64,000 nt of DNA from RUG13091 sp045113315 (GTDB lineage: Bacteria > Bacillota_I > Bacilli_A > RFN20 > CAG-826), in NCBI GenBank assembly GCA_045113315.1, contig JBGUIX010000014.1, forward strand, positions 67,880 through 131,879, written 5' to 3'. A program made the position numbers and the translations under genes. Below the pieces are notes generated by a model. That model did not search any database and was not told where the DNA came from. It saw only the letters and a program-made list of their open reading frames with translations. Of the stretch, positions 26,741 to 35,334 are shown in pieces (position 1 is the first letter of the stretch; each line of letters begins with the position of its first letter).

Positions 26741-26992
26741 ATGTTAATTATTAATTCATTTGGTAAAAACATTATTATAGGTGATCAAGTCGTTGGTTAT
26801 ATTCAAGATAATGAACTTATTATTTCTCGTAAGAAGTTCGCTGATATAACTGATGATGGTGTTATCTCTTATAACGATTCCGAAATCGGATTTGTCGATG
26901 ATGATGGAGCAATCATTATCCACGATAAAGAAGTCGGCTATATCGATGATGGAAACAATTTTGTCTTTTATAAAAGCTTCGCAAAAATGTAA
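26741..26992 (+). CDS. Small unrecognised protein with internal beta-type repeats
   Basis: The 83-residue acidic protein has no hydrophobic segment. It contains a loosely repeated unit of about 17-18 residues built on V-G-Y-I-Q-D, I-S-Y-N-D, I-G-F-V-D-D and V-G-Y-I-D-D, suggesting a chain of beta hairpins. The start is two bases after the glmU stop, so translation is coupled to it, and a terminator overlaps its 3' end. I do not recognise the family. Its fixed position behind a UDP-sugar enzyme hints at a cell-envelope role, but that is inference only. Confidence 0.7.
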   Translation: MLIINSFGKNIIIGDQVVGYIQDNELIISRKKFADITDDGVISYNDSEIGFVDDDGAIIIHDKEVGYIDDGNNFVFYKSFAKM

Positions 26993-27017
26993 AAATACGC
27001 TGTTTTTGCGGATTTTT
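26980..27017 (+). terminator. Intrinsic terminator after the small repeat protein
   Basis: CGCAAAAA (26980-26987) pairs with TTTTTGCG (27003-27010), followed by GATTTTTTATTT. The stem begins inside the coding region. Confidence 0.7.
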
Positions 27018-27027
27018 TATTTAAATT

Positions 27028-27549
27028 ATGGAAAAAACAATTAAAAGCAACGTTATCTATAAAGGTAAAATTCTTCGTTTAAATTGCGATGATGTTTTAG
27101 CTAGCAATGGAGAAAAAGTTAAAAGAGAAATTATCCATCATAATGGTGGGGTTTGTGTTTTGGCTTTTTATAACAACAAGATTCCTTTAGTGAAGCAATA
27201 CCGTTATTCATACCAAGAAGAGATGTATGAACTTCCCGCGGGAAAATTAGAAAAAGGCGAAAATTCTTATGACGCTGGTATAAGAGAACTGGAAGAAGAG
27301 GTAGGACTAAAAGCAGATTCTTTAACAAGTTTAGGTGTTATGTATCCTTCTTGTGGTTATACAAATGAAAAAATATATCTTTATAAAGCTAATGATGTGA
27401 AACAAAGCAAACAACATTTAGATGCTGATGAAGATATTGTTGTAAACTATTTTTCTATCGATGAAATCTTACAAATGATTGATTCGGGTGAAATTAAGGA
27501 TGCAAAGACAATTTGTCTTGTATTGAAATATTTAAGAACAATTCAATAA
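27028..27549 (+). CDS. nudF: NUDIX hydrolase, ADP-ribose pyrophosphatase type
   Basis: The 173-residue protein has a complete Nudix box, G-K-L-E-K-G-E-N then R-E-L-E-E-E-V-G-L (about residues 72-94), preceded by the V-K-Q-Y-R-Y segment and E-L-P-A-G that mark ADP-ribose pyrophosphatases; the loop P-S-C-G-Y-T-N-E follows. It would split ADP-ribose to AMP and ribose 5-phosphate in the cytoplasm. No strong ribosome binding site is visible before the ATG. Specificity is inferred from family motifs. Confidence 0.88.
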   Translation: MEKTIKSNVIYKGKILRLNCDDVLASNGEKVKREIIHHNGGVCVLAFYNNKIPLVKQYRYSYQEEMYELPAGKLEKGENSYDAGIRELEEEVGLKADSLTSLGVMYPSCGYTNEKIYLYKANDVKQSKQHLDADEDIVVNYFSIDEILQMIDSGEIKDAKTICLVLKYLRTIQ

Positions 27550-27575
27550 AATATTAATGATTAAGGAGAATTGAT

Positions 27576-28481
27576 ATGCAATTAGTTATTTTAGCAGCTG
27601 GTATGGGTTCCCGTTTTGGTGGATTAAAACAGATGGAACCAATGGATGATTATGGAAACTTCATCCTTGACTACTCAGTTCATGATGCGATCCGTGCAGG
27701 ATTTGATAGCGTCATCTTTATTATTAAAAGAGAACATTTAGAAATCTTTAGAGAAACAATCGGCAAACGTGTTGAACCACTTATTAAAACCGAATATGCT
27801 TTCCAAGATTTAAACGATTTACCAGAAGGATTTAAATGTCCAGAAGGTAGAGAAAAACCATGGGGCACCGCTCACGCTATTTTAGCGGCCAGAAAATTAA
27901 TTAAAGATAATTTTATTATCATTAATGGCGATGATTATTATGGTCAAAAGACTTATGAAGTAGCCGCTAATTATTTAAGAAGCTTACCAAAAGATAGCGT
28001 AGGTAAATATGCTAACATCGCTTTTGATGTCGCTAATACTTTAGCGGAAAACGGCTCTGTAAAAAGAGGTGTTTGTTTCTATGATGAAAAACATTTCTTA
28101 ACCAAAATGATTGAATCTAGTGTCTATAAAGACGAAAAAGGTGTTATCCAAGCGGAACCATTAGATAAAAATGAAAAACCATTTGTCTGTGTTCCTGGTC
28201 AATTAGTTTCTATGAACTTATTCGCCTTCTCCAAAGACATTATCGCTAGACTCGAAGAACAATTACCTGTCTTCTTAAAAGAAAACATCAATAACTTAAA
28301 AGCAGAATTCTTAATTCCTGATGAAGTTTCTCGTTTAGTGGGTGAAGGTAAAGCATCCTTAAAATTAATTTCCACTCCTGATGTTTGGTATGGCGTTACT
28401 TATAGAGAAGATAAACCTTCTGTGGTTAAAGCTCTTAAAGAATTAACCGATAAAGGATTATATAAAAAAGGATTATATTAA
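27576..28481 (+). CDS. Sugar nucleotidyltransferase family protein
   Basis: The 301-residue protein has the nucleotidyltransferase fold: V-I-L-A-A-G-M-G-S-R-F-G-G-L-K-Q near the start, P-W-G-T-A-H-A around residue 92, and a metal-binding N-G-D-D-Y-Y near 112. The C-terminal part contains V-W-Y-G-V-T-Y-R. This group is common in Clostridia and Bacilli and is usually left as NTP_transferase; the sugar phosphate used is not known. AAGGAG precedes the ATG. It is followed by a terminator. Confidence 0.85.
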   Translation: MQLVILAAGMGSRFGGLKQMEPMDDYGNFILDYSVHDAIRAGFDSVIFIIKREHLEIFRETIGKRVEPLIKTEYAFQDLNDLPEGFKCPEGREKPWGTAHAILAARKLIKDNFIIINGDDYYGQKTYEVAANYLRSLPKDSVGKYANIAFDVANTLAENGSVKRGVCFYDEKHFLTKMIESSVYKDEKGVIQAEPLDKNEKPFVCVPGQLVSMNLFAFSKDIIARLEEQLPVFLKENINNLKAEFLIPDEVSRLVGEGKASLKLISTPDVWYGVTYREDKPSVVKALKELTDKGLYKKGLY

Positions 28482-28502
28482 TAAGATAAATATAAGAAAG
28501 AA

Positions 28503-28530
28503 GCCTGCGACATAAATTGCAGGTTTTTCT
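28503..28530 (+). terminator. Intrinsic terminator after the nucleotidyltransferase gene
   Basis: CCTGC and GCAGG form a five-pair stem with a ten-base loop, followed by TTTTTCTTT. Confidence 0.75.
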
Positions 28531-28535
28531 TTATA

Positions 28536-28562
28536 AAGAAAAGCCCCTAGTTACCTAGAGGC
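28536..28562 (-). terminator. Intrinsic terminator of ppdK
   Basis: On the minus strand GCCTCTAGG-TAA-CTAGGGGC is a hairpin with one G-T type imperfection, followed by TTTTCTTT. It lies 20 bases after the ppdK stop and faces the plus-strand terminator. Confidence 0.85.
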
Positions 28563-28581
28563 TAATTTATTGTTTAGAAAG

Positions 28582-31230
28582 TTATTTCTTTCTTGGATGT
28601 CTGATCGCAGCTTGAGCAGCAGCTAATCTAGCAACTGGCACACGGAATGGTGAGCAGGAGACATAGTCTAATCCGACTTGGTGATAGAAGTCGATGGAGT
28701 TTGGTTCGCCACCGGTTTCACCACAGACACCAACGTGTAAGTTTGGTCTAGTTCTACGGCCATCTTCGACGGACATCTTCACTAATTTACCAACACCATG
28801 TGTATCTAAGGTCTTGAATGGATCTTCTTCTAAGATCTTGTTCTTGTAATAATCTGGTAAGAATTTACTAGCATCATCACGAGAGAAACCAAAGGTCATT
28901 TGTGTTAAGTCATTTGTACCAAATGAGAAGAATTCAGCTTCCTTAGCGATTTCATCGGATAATAAGGCAGCACGTGGAATTTCAATCATAGTACCAACAT
29001 GGTATTTGAGATTGACACCAGCTTCTTTAATGACTTCATCAGCAGTCGCACAAACGATAGCTTTGACATATTTTAATTCTTTTACGTCTAAGGTAAGAGG
29101 AATCATGATTTCTGGTTCGATATGTAAACCGCGTCTCTTATTAACAGCAATAGCTGCTTTGATGATAGCGCGTGTTTGCATTTCGCCGATTTCTGGATAA
29201 GAGACGTCAAGACGGCATCCACGGTGACCCATCATTGGGTTGAATTCGTGTAATTCTTCAATTCTCTTATGGATGTAGGCAACTGGGTGACCAGTAGCTT
29301 TGCTAAGTTCTTCAATCTTATCTTCTTCTTGTGGTAAGAATTCGTGGAGTGGTGGGTCTAATAAACGGATGTTAACATTGAGTTCGCCCATTTCTTCAAA
29401 TAAGCCTTCGAAGTCTTTTTGTTGTAATGGTTCGATTTCTGCTAAAGCAGCTTTTCTTTCTTCAACGTTATCCGCTAAGATCATCTTTCTGAAGTGGAAG
29501 ATTTTATCTTTATCGAAGAACATGTGTTCTGTACGGCATAAGCCAATACCTTGAGCACCAAAGACTTTCGCTTGGTGAGCATCTCTTGGTGTATCAGCGT
29601 TAGCACGGACTTTTAAGTCACGGGCTTCATCAACCCAACCCATTAAACGACCGAAGTTACCACTGGAGAGGTCTGGAGCGACTTTCTTAATATCACCAAC
29701 ATAGACAGAACCTGTAGAACCATCTAATGAGATAACATCGTTTGGACCATAAACTTTTCCACCGATGGTTAATGTTTGTTTTTCTTCATCGATTAAGGCA
29801 GCCGCACAACCTGTAATACAGCATTTACCCATACCACGAGCAACGACAGCCGCGTGTGAGGTCATACCACCACGCATGGTTAAGATACCTTCAGAGGCAA
29901 TCATACCAATTAAGTCTTCTGGAGAAGTTTCAGCACGTACTAAGACGACTTTTTCACCAGCATTGTGTCTTCTTTCCGCATCTTCAGCGGTGAAGGCTAA
30001 TTTACCTGTACCGGCGCCTGGGCCAGCAGGATTGCCTTTGGCAATTAAACGTGATTGAGCAGCCGCTAAATCATCTTTGTCAAAGTTTGGTAATAATAAT
30101 TTATCGAAGGAAACTGGATCGATTCTTAAGACGGCTTCTTCTTTAGTGATTAAACCTTCATCGACCATGTCGCAAGCCATCTTCAAGGCTGCAGCAGGAG
30201 TTCTCTTACCACTTCTAGTTTGTAAGAAATATAATTTTCCTTCTTCAACTGTGAATTCCATATCTTGCATATCGCGATAATGGAGTTCCATGTTTTTAAT
30301 TGTTTTGACGAATTGGTCATAAACATCTGGCATTCTTCTTTTTAATTCATCGATGTGTAATGGTGTACGAATACCAGCGACGACGTCTTCACCTTGAGCG
30401 TTTGGTAAATATTCAGCGGAGATAACTTTTTCACCAGTGGCAGCGTTTCTTGAGAAAGCAACACCGGTACCGGAAGTTTCACCTTTGTTACCGAAGGCCA
30501 TGGATTGAACGTTAACAGCGGTACCCCATTCATAAGGAATGGAATATTGCATACGATAAACGTTAGCACGTGGGTTGTCCCAGCTTCTAAAGACCGCGGC
30601 GACAGCTTCCATTAATTGTTTTCTTGGATCGGTTGGGAATTCTTCACCAAAGGTCTTTTTGTAATATTCTTTGTAACGTTTGACTAAGTCTTTTAATTGT
30701 TCGACTGTGACTTCTGTATCTAATTTATAACCGTTTTCTTCCTTTATTTTGTCGAGCATCTTGTCCATATCATCTCTTGGATGACCTTTGGCGATGTTTG
30801 TGAACATAAGGATGAAACGACGATAGGAGTCCATTGCGAATCTTTCGTTACCTGTTTCTCTTGCTAAAGCAGCAGCAGTAACATCGTTTAAACCTAAGTT
30901 TAAGATTGTATCCATCATACCAGGCATACTCACACGAGCGCCGGAACGAACAGAGACTAATAGTGGGTTGTGGTCACCACCGAATTTTTTACCAGTTTTC
31001 TTTTCCACACCTTCAACTGCGTCGAAGATTTGCTTTTGGACGAATTCTGGAATTGTTTTTCCACTTTGATAATAGAGTGTGCAAGCTTCGGTTGAAATTG
31101 TAAAACCTTCTGGAACTGGGACACCGATATGTGTCATTTCCGCTAAGCCAGCACCTTTACCACCGAGAAGCTCTTTTCCTAATCCATAAGCTTCATCGAA
31201 GGGGTAAACATATCTTTTTTGTTCAGCCAT
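28582..31230 (-). CDS. ppdK: Pyruvate, phosphate dikinase
   Basis: PPDK interconverts pyruvate, ATP and phosphate with PEP, AMP and PPi. The 882-residue protein has the N-terminal ATP-grasp domain (G-G-K-G-A-G-L-A-E-M at about 25-34), the swivelling domain with phospho-His in M-R-G-G-M-T-S-H-A-A-V-V-A-R-G (about 450), and the C-terminal PEP barrel with E-I-P-R-A, F-S-F-G-T-N-D-L-T-Q and the catalytic Cys in H-V-G-V-C-G-E. I chose the ATG at 31230 because AGGAGG lies seven bases before it; an upstream ATG seven codons earlier has none. It suggests PPi-linked glycolysis. No regulator (PDRP) is adjacent. Confidence 0.98.
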   Translation of the reverse strand: MAEQKRYVYPFDEAYGLGKELLGGKGAGLAEMTHIGVPVPEGFTISTEACTLYYQSGKTIPEFVQKQIFDAVEGVEKKTGKKFGGDHNPLLVSVRSGARVSMPGMMDTILNLGLNDVTAAALARETGNERFAMDSYRRFILMFTNIAKGHPRDDMDKMLDKIKEENGYKLDTEVTVEQLKDLVKRYKEYYKKTFGEEFPTDPRKQLMEAVAAVFRSWDNPRANVYRMQYSIPYEWGTAVNVQSMAFGNKGETSGTGVAFSRNAATGEKVISAEYLPNAQGEDVVAGIRTPLHIDELKRRMPDVYDQFVKTIKNMELHYRDMQDMEFTVEEGKLYFLQTRSGKRTPAAALKMACDMVDEGLITKEEAVLRIDPVSFDKLLLPNFDKDDLAAAQSRLIAKGNPAGPGAGTGKLAFTAEDAERRHNAGEKVVLVRAETSPEDLIGMIASEGILTMRGGMTSHAAVVARGMGKCCITGCAAALIDEEKQTLTIGGKVYGPNDVISLDGSTGSVYVGDIKKVAPDLSSGNFGRLMGWVDEARDLKVRANADTPRDAHQAKVFGAQGIGLCRTEHMFFDKDKIFHFRKMILADNVEERKAALAEIEPLQQKDFEGLFEEMGELNVNIRLLDPPLHEFLPQEEDKIEELSKATGHPVAYIHKRIEELHEFNPMMGHRGCRLDVSYPEIGEMQTRAIIKAAIAVNKRRGLHIEPEIMIPLTLDVKELKYVKAIVCATADEVIKEAGVNLKYHVGTMIEIPRAALLSDEIAKEAEFFSFGTNDLTQMTFGFSRDDASKFLPDYYKNKILEEDPFKTLDTHGVGKLVKMSVEDGRRTRPNLHVGVCGETGGEPNSIDFYHQVGLDYVSCSPFRVPVARLAAAQAAIRHPRKK

Positions 31231-31376
31231 ATATATCCTCCTAATAGGCATATTGTGTTTGAAGCGCTCTTGCGCTCACACCAGCGTATATATCGTATCA
31301 CACGTGCGAAAATATTTGTTATATTTTTCGTATTTTTTTAAAAGGTGTAATATATTTAACGAGGTAATCTAGATTT

Positions 31377-32933
31377 ATGAAAACTAATCCTTGCGTCTTA
31401 ACACTTGATTTTGGTACTCAATCAGTACGTGCCGCTCTTATCGATAATAAGGGTGAAATCTTAACTATTATTAAATCAAAATATGAACCTGCATATTTCT
31501 CTCCTGAAAAAGGATATGCGGAACAAAATCCTGATTATTACTGGGATTTACTAGTAAATTGTTTAAAACAACTAACAGAAAAAGGTAAAGAATATCTTGA
31601 TAATATTGTTGGTGCTACCATCACCACATTTAGAGATTCTTCTGTCCAATTAGACAAAGATTTAAAACCAATTAGACCATGTATTCTTTGGTTAGATCAA
31701 CGTATGGCGAAAGCTAAAGAACCTTTGCCACTACTTCATCGTTTAGCTTTTAAGCTAGTGGGAATGACTAACACTATCGAATTAAATAGAAGAAGAACTA
31801 TCGCTCATTGGTTAAAAGAAAATGAAAAAGAAACATGGAAGAAAACATATAAATATGTCAACATCTCCACATACTTAACATATAAATTAACTGGTAATCT
31901 CGTTGATAGCGCCGCTTCCTTTACTGGCCATTATCCAATCTGTTTTAAAAAGAGAAAATGGTATAAAGAAGGGGCATTAAAAGGAAGAATATTTGGAATT
32001 CCAAATAGAATGCTTGCTGAATTGAAACAACCAGGGGAAGTTCTTGGAGAAATCTCAAAAGAAGTTTGTGCTGAGGTTGGCTTACCTTTAGGTATTAAAG
32101 TTATCGCTACTGGATCCGATAAAGCTTGTGAAACAATTGGTTTAGGAGCTTTATCTAAAGATGTTGGTGCAATTTCCTATGGTACCGCTTCCACAATCGA
32201 AGTTTCTAATAAGAAATATCATGAACCAGAGAAATTTTTACCAGCATATCCAGCTGCAGTACCTGGTTGGTATAACATGGATGTTCAAATCTATCGTGGA
32301 TATTGGATGTTAACTTGGTTTAGTAGAGAATTTGCTTCTGAAGCTGTAAGCGAAGCTAAGATTCAAGAAATGGCGGTTGAAGAAGTATTAAATAGAAAAC
32401 TTGATCACATTCCACCAGGAAGTGATGGACTTGTTTTACAACCATATTGGGGACCAGGTTTATCTAGACCTTTAGCGAAAGGTGCAGTTGTTGGCTTTTC
32501 TGATGTTCACACTATGGAACATCTATATAGAGCAATTATTGAAGGTATTGCTTATGCTCTAAGAGAAGGTTTAGAAGGTATTGAAAAATCTCAAAAACAT
32601 AAAATTAGTAGATTAATGATTTCTGGTGGAGGATCACAAAGTGATGCGATTTGTCAAATCACCTCTGATGTCTTTGGCCTACCAGTTTCTAGAGTTCAAA
32701 CATTCGAAACAACTTCTTTAGGTGCTGCTATTGCAGTATTCACTGCGTTAGGTGAATTCGCCTCTATTGAAGAAGCGATGGAAAAGATGTCTAGAATCAC
32801 TTCTACATTCACACCTGATGAAATAGCCCATAAAAAATATAACTATCTATACAAAAAGGCATATGTCAAAATGTTCCCTCAATTAAAAGAAATATATAAG
32901 GACCTTAAAAAGTTCGATAAAAAGGAGTTCTAA
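31377..32933 (+). CDS. FGGY-family carbohydrate kinase
   Basis: The 518-residue protein has the two-lobed FGGY layout: L-T-L-D-F-G-T-Q-S-V-R near the start (ATP phosphate loop), an R-P-C-I-L-W-L-D-Q-R segment, Y-G-T-A-S-T-I in the adenosine region, and the C-terminal signature around I-S-G-G-G-S-Q-S-D-A (about 415-425). It phosphorylates a sugar or polyol; xylulose or glycerol kinases are the closest types, but no substrate can be named. A CGAGGT site precedes the ATG. It ends one base before the next gene, pointing to an operon with an ATP-grasp enzyme and a small Arg-rich protein. Confidence 0.88.
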   Translation: MKTNPCVLTLDFGTQSVRAALIDNKGEILTIIKSKYEPAYFSPEKGYAEQNPDYYWDLLVNCLKQLTEKGKEYLDNIVGATITTFRDSSVQLDKDLKPIRPCILWLDQRMAKAKEPLPLLHRLAFKLVGMTNTIELNRRRTIAHWLKENEKETWKKTYKYVNISTYLTYKLTGNLVDSAASFTGHYPICFKKRKWYKEGALKGRIFGIPNRMLAELKQPGEVLGEISKEVCAEVGLPLGIKVIATGSDKACETIGLGALSKDVGAISYGTASTIEVSNKKYHEPEKFLPAYPAAVPGWYNMDVQIYRGYWMLTWFSREFASEAVSEAKIQEMAVEEVLNRKLDHIPPGSDGLVLQPYWGPGLSRPLAKGAVVGFSDVHTMEHLYRAIIEGIAYALREGLEGIEKSQKHKISRLMISGGGSQSDAICQITSDVFGLPVSRVQTFETTSLGAAIAVFTALGEFASIEEAMEKMSRITSTFTPDEIAHKKYNYLYKKAYVKMFPQLKEIYKDLKKFDKKEF

Positions 32934-32934
32934 T

Positions 32935-34131
32935 ATGAAAAATTTTGTTTTTATTTCCCCTCATTTTCCAGATTCATTCTTTAGATTTGTAGTGGCATTA
33001 AAGAATAATGGCTTTCGTGTATTAGGAATTGGCGATCAAAGCTATGATACTTTAAATCCAGAACTTAAAAATGCATTAACTGAATATTATCGTTGTGACA
33101 ATATGGATTACTTTGATAATGAAGTGAATGCAGTGAGATATTTTGAACAAAAATATGGTCATATCGATTATCTAGAAAGCAATAATGAATACTGGTTAGA
33201 CAAAGACGCAAAACTAAGAGAAATCTTTAATATAACAACAGGTCCTGTAGGTCAAGAAATCGATTTTTATAATCATAAATCTTTAATGAAGATTGGCTAT
33301 AAAAAAGCAGGATGCAAAGTTGCAAAATTTATCTTAATTAGCACAGAAGAAGCTTTAGAGAAATTTATTGAAGACGTTGATTATCCTGTCTTTATCAAAC
33401 CTGATCATGGTGTGGGAGCGGAAGGAACTTTTAAAATTGAAAAACCCGCAGATATTGTTGATTTTTTCTCAAAATGCGACCCAAATGTGACATATATTTG
33501 TGAACAGTTTGTCTCTGGAAACATTATTTCTTTTGATGGAATTTGCGATTCAAAGAGCAACGTTGTTTTCTGTGCATCAAACTTTTTCCCGCCTTCTATT
33601 GCGGATATTGTCCATGAACAAAAAGACGTCTTTTATTTCACCTATCCACACGTTCCTAAGGATTTAGAAGAAATCGGAAGGAAGGTTATAAAAGCATTTG
33701 GTGTTAAACAAAGATTTTTCCATCTCGAATTCTTTAGATTAACCAAAGAGTGTAAAGGTTTAGGTAAGGTTGGAGATGTTGTTCCACTTGAAACAAATAT
33801 GAGACCCGCTGGTGGATATACTCCAGACTTAATTAACTTTGCAAATTCATCTAACGTTTATCAAATTTATGCTGATGTTATCGCCTATGATGAAAATAGA
33901 CAAAAAGATGAATTCCCACACTATTATGCTGCTGTTGCATCTAGACGAGATGGGGTTAGTTATAAACTTAGTGATGAAGAATTATTAAATAAATTCAGAA
34001 ATGTTATTTGCCACCACGGTAGATACGCAAAGATTTTCTCAGATGCGATGGGTGATAGGTTCTTCATGGCTAGATTTGAAAATGAAAGCGACATGAATGA
34101 ATTTAGAGATGCCGCTGAGGAAAGATGCTAA
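32935..34131 (+). CDS. ATP-grasp family ligase of unknown substrate
   Basis: The 398-residue protein has a pre-ATP-grasp Rossmann part (about 1-110) and an ATP-grasp domain (about 120-310) with the lysine strand Y-P-V-F-I-K-P-D-H-G-V-G-A-E-G, an adenine-binding E-Q-F-V-S-G, and the metal-binding L-E-T-N-M-R-P-A-G-G stretch. ATP-grasp enzymes join a carboxylate to an amine or thiol via an acylphosphate; relatives include biotin-carboxylase-like and peptide ligases. The substrate is not known. It is preceded by AAGGAG and followed, with a one-base TAATG overlap, by a 45-residue Arg-rich protein. Confidence 0.85.
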   Translation: MKNFVFISPHFPDSFFRFVVALKNNGFRVLGIGDQSYDTLNPELKNALTEYYRCDNMDYFDNEVNAVRYFEQKYGHIDYLESNNEYWLDKDAKLREIFNITTGPVGQEIDFYNHKSLMKIGYKKAGCKVAKFILISTEEALEKFIEDVDYPVFIKPDHGVGAEGTFKIEKPADIVDFFSKCDPNVTYICEQFVSGNIISFDGICDSKSNVVFCASNFFPPSIADIVHEQKDVFYFTYPHVPKDLEEIGRKVIKAFGVKQRFFHLEFFRLTKECKGLGKVGDVVPLETNMRPAGGYTPDLINFANSSNVYQIYADVIAYDENRQKDEFPHYYAAVASRRDGVSYKLSDEELLNKFRNVICHHGRYAKIFSDAMGDRFFMARFENESDMNEFRDAAEERC

Positions 34132-34268
34132 TGGAAGAAACTAAAAGAAGAAAAAGAAGACATCGTCGTTTAACTGGCGAAGACATAGATATGTTTCGTG
34201 AAAGAGAACAGGAAAGACGACAAAGAAGAGATGAACCTATTTGTGATAGGCATATAGATGGCGCATAA
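34131..34268 (+). CDS. Small arginine-rich protein translationally coupled to the ATP-grasp enzyme
   Basis: The 45-residue frame starts in the TAATG overlap with the ATP-grasp gene and ends inside the terminator stem. Its N-terminal half is a nearly continuous cluster of Lys, Arg and His, then L-T-G-E-D-I-D-M-F, then a second Arg/Glu/Gln cluster and a short tail with one Cys. It has no membrane segment. The coupling and the uniform frame argue that it is real, but a chance frame cannot be excluded. It could be a nucleic-acid-binding accessory or a peptide acted on by the neighbouring ligase; both ideas are speculation. Confidence 0.55.
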   Translation: MEETKRRKRRHRRLTGEDIDMFREREQERRQRRDEPICDRHIDGA

Positions 34269-34282
34269 GCCATCTTTTCTTT
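34257..34282 (+). terminator. Intrinsic terminator of the FGGY kinase operon
   Basis: GATGGC-GCATAA-GCCATC gives a six-pair stem followed by TTTTCTTT; it overlaps the stop codon of the Arg-rich protein. Confidence 0.85.
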
Positions 34283-34291
34283 AACACTTTT

Positions 34292-34338
34292 TTACATGTG
34301 TAACATTTTGATAAAAATCAATAGAGATATTCTATGAT
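34292..34338 (+). promoter_or_regulatory. Candidate degV promoter with a small upstream palindrome
   Basis: A -35 TTGATA (34308-34313) and a -10 TATGAT (34333-34338) are present but the spacing of 19 bases is long. Just upstream TTACA-TG-TGTAA (34292-34303) is a short inverted repeat that could bind a regulator. Confidence 0.45.
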
Positions 34339-34371
34339 ATCAATCATTATTAAATACGGAGGCAAAAAAAC

Positions 34372-35265
34372 ATGGCAAAATTTAAAATTTTTACCGATTC
34401 ATGTAGTGACCTCAGCACCGTTACAAGAAAAAAATACGATATTGAATACGTCCACATGGGTATTGTGGTTGATGGAGTAGAAAAACCCGCTGACTTAGAT
34501 TGGCAAGAATACTCACCAGAAGAATTCTATGGCTGGTTAAAAGCGGGTAAACGTGTAAAGACAACTCAAGTTTCAGTTCCTGAATTCTTAGATCGTTTCA
34601 CCCCAGTTCTTAAAGAAGGATATGACATTATCTATATTGCTTGCTCTAGCAAACTTTCTGGTTCTGTAAACACTTGTCAAACATTAGTCATTCCTCAATT
34701 ATTAGAATTATTCCCAGATAGAAAAATTGTGGCTGTTGACACTTTAAACGCTACTGCCTGTGAAGGCATGATGGCGATTAAAGCTTCTGAATTTAGAAAA
34801 GAAGGCAAAACTTTAGAAGAAGTCGTTGATTGGCTCGAAGAAAACAAATTACGTTTCAATTTCTTCGCGACAGTTGATACCTTAACTTATTTAAAAGCAG
34901 CTGGCCGTATTAAAGGTGCGAAAGCATTCTTTGGTAACATCATGGGTGTTAAACCAATCTTCATTAGTGATGCTGCTGGTAATAACTCAGTTATTAAAAA
35001 AGCGAAAGGCACCAAGAATTCTATTGAAGAGATCATTGCTGCTGTTAAAGAAGCGATTGAACCAGGTGAATGGGCTGAAGTTTATGTTGGACAAGGCATG
35101 GCACAAGATAAAGCCGAAATTATCAAAAAGAGACTTGAAGATGAACTTAACATTAAAGCCACTATCTTCTGGATTGGCCCTATCGTTGGTACAACCTGTG
35201 GCCCTGGCGTCTTCGTTGGCTGCTGCTTTGGTAAAGAAGTGACCTTCGTTGAAGGTGCTGAATAA
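34372..35265 (+). CDS. DegV family fatty-acid-binding protein
   Basis: The 297-residue protein has the family start I-F-T-D-S-C-S-D-L, the conserved T-S/T-Q-V-S-V-P region as K-T-T-Q-V-S-V-P (about 61-70), I-A-C-S-S-K-L-S-G-S in the lipid-binding pocket, and the C-terminal I-G-P-I-V-G-T-T-C-G-P-G segment. DegV/FakB proteins carry a fatty acid to the FakA kinase for acyl-phosphate formation; FakA is not in this window. GGAGG precedes the ATG. Confidence 0.93.
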   Translation: MAKFKIFTDSCSDLSTVTRKKYDIEYVHMGIVVDGVEKPADLDWQEYSPEEFYGWLKAGKRVKTTQVSVPEFLDRFTPVLKEGYDIIYIACSSKLSGSVNTCQTLVIPQLLELFPDRKIVAVDTLNATACEGMMAIKASEFRKEGKTLEEVVDWLEENKLRFNFFATVDTLTYLKAAGRIKGAKAFFGNIMGVKPIFISDAAGNNSVIKKAKGTKNSIEEIIAAVKEAIEPGEWAEVYVGQGMAQDKAEIIKKRLEDELNIKATIFWIGPIVGTTCGPGVFVGCCFGKEVTFVEGAE

Positions 35266-35292
35266 TTTATCTATTAAATTAATAAGTTGATT

Positions 35293-35316
35293 AAGGTGGA
35301 ATTTCCACCTTTTTCT
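35293..35316 (+). terminator. Intrinsic terminator of degV
   Basis: AAGGTGGAA pairs with TTCCACCTT and is followed by TTTCT; it ends 19 bases before the next start codon. Confidence 0.8.
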
Positions 35317-35334
35317 ATTTATCATTATTAACGT

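Noticed and set aside
34292..34303. Palindrome before degV as a FapR or Rex operator
   Set aside because: The arms are only five bases and the sequence does not match the known consensus of either regulator.
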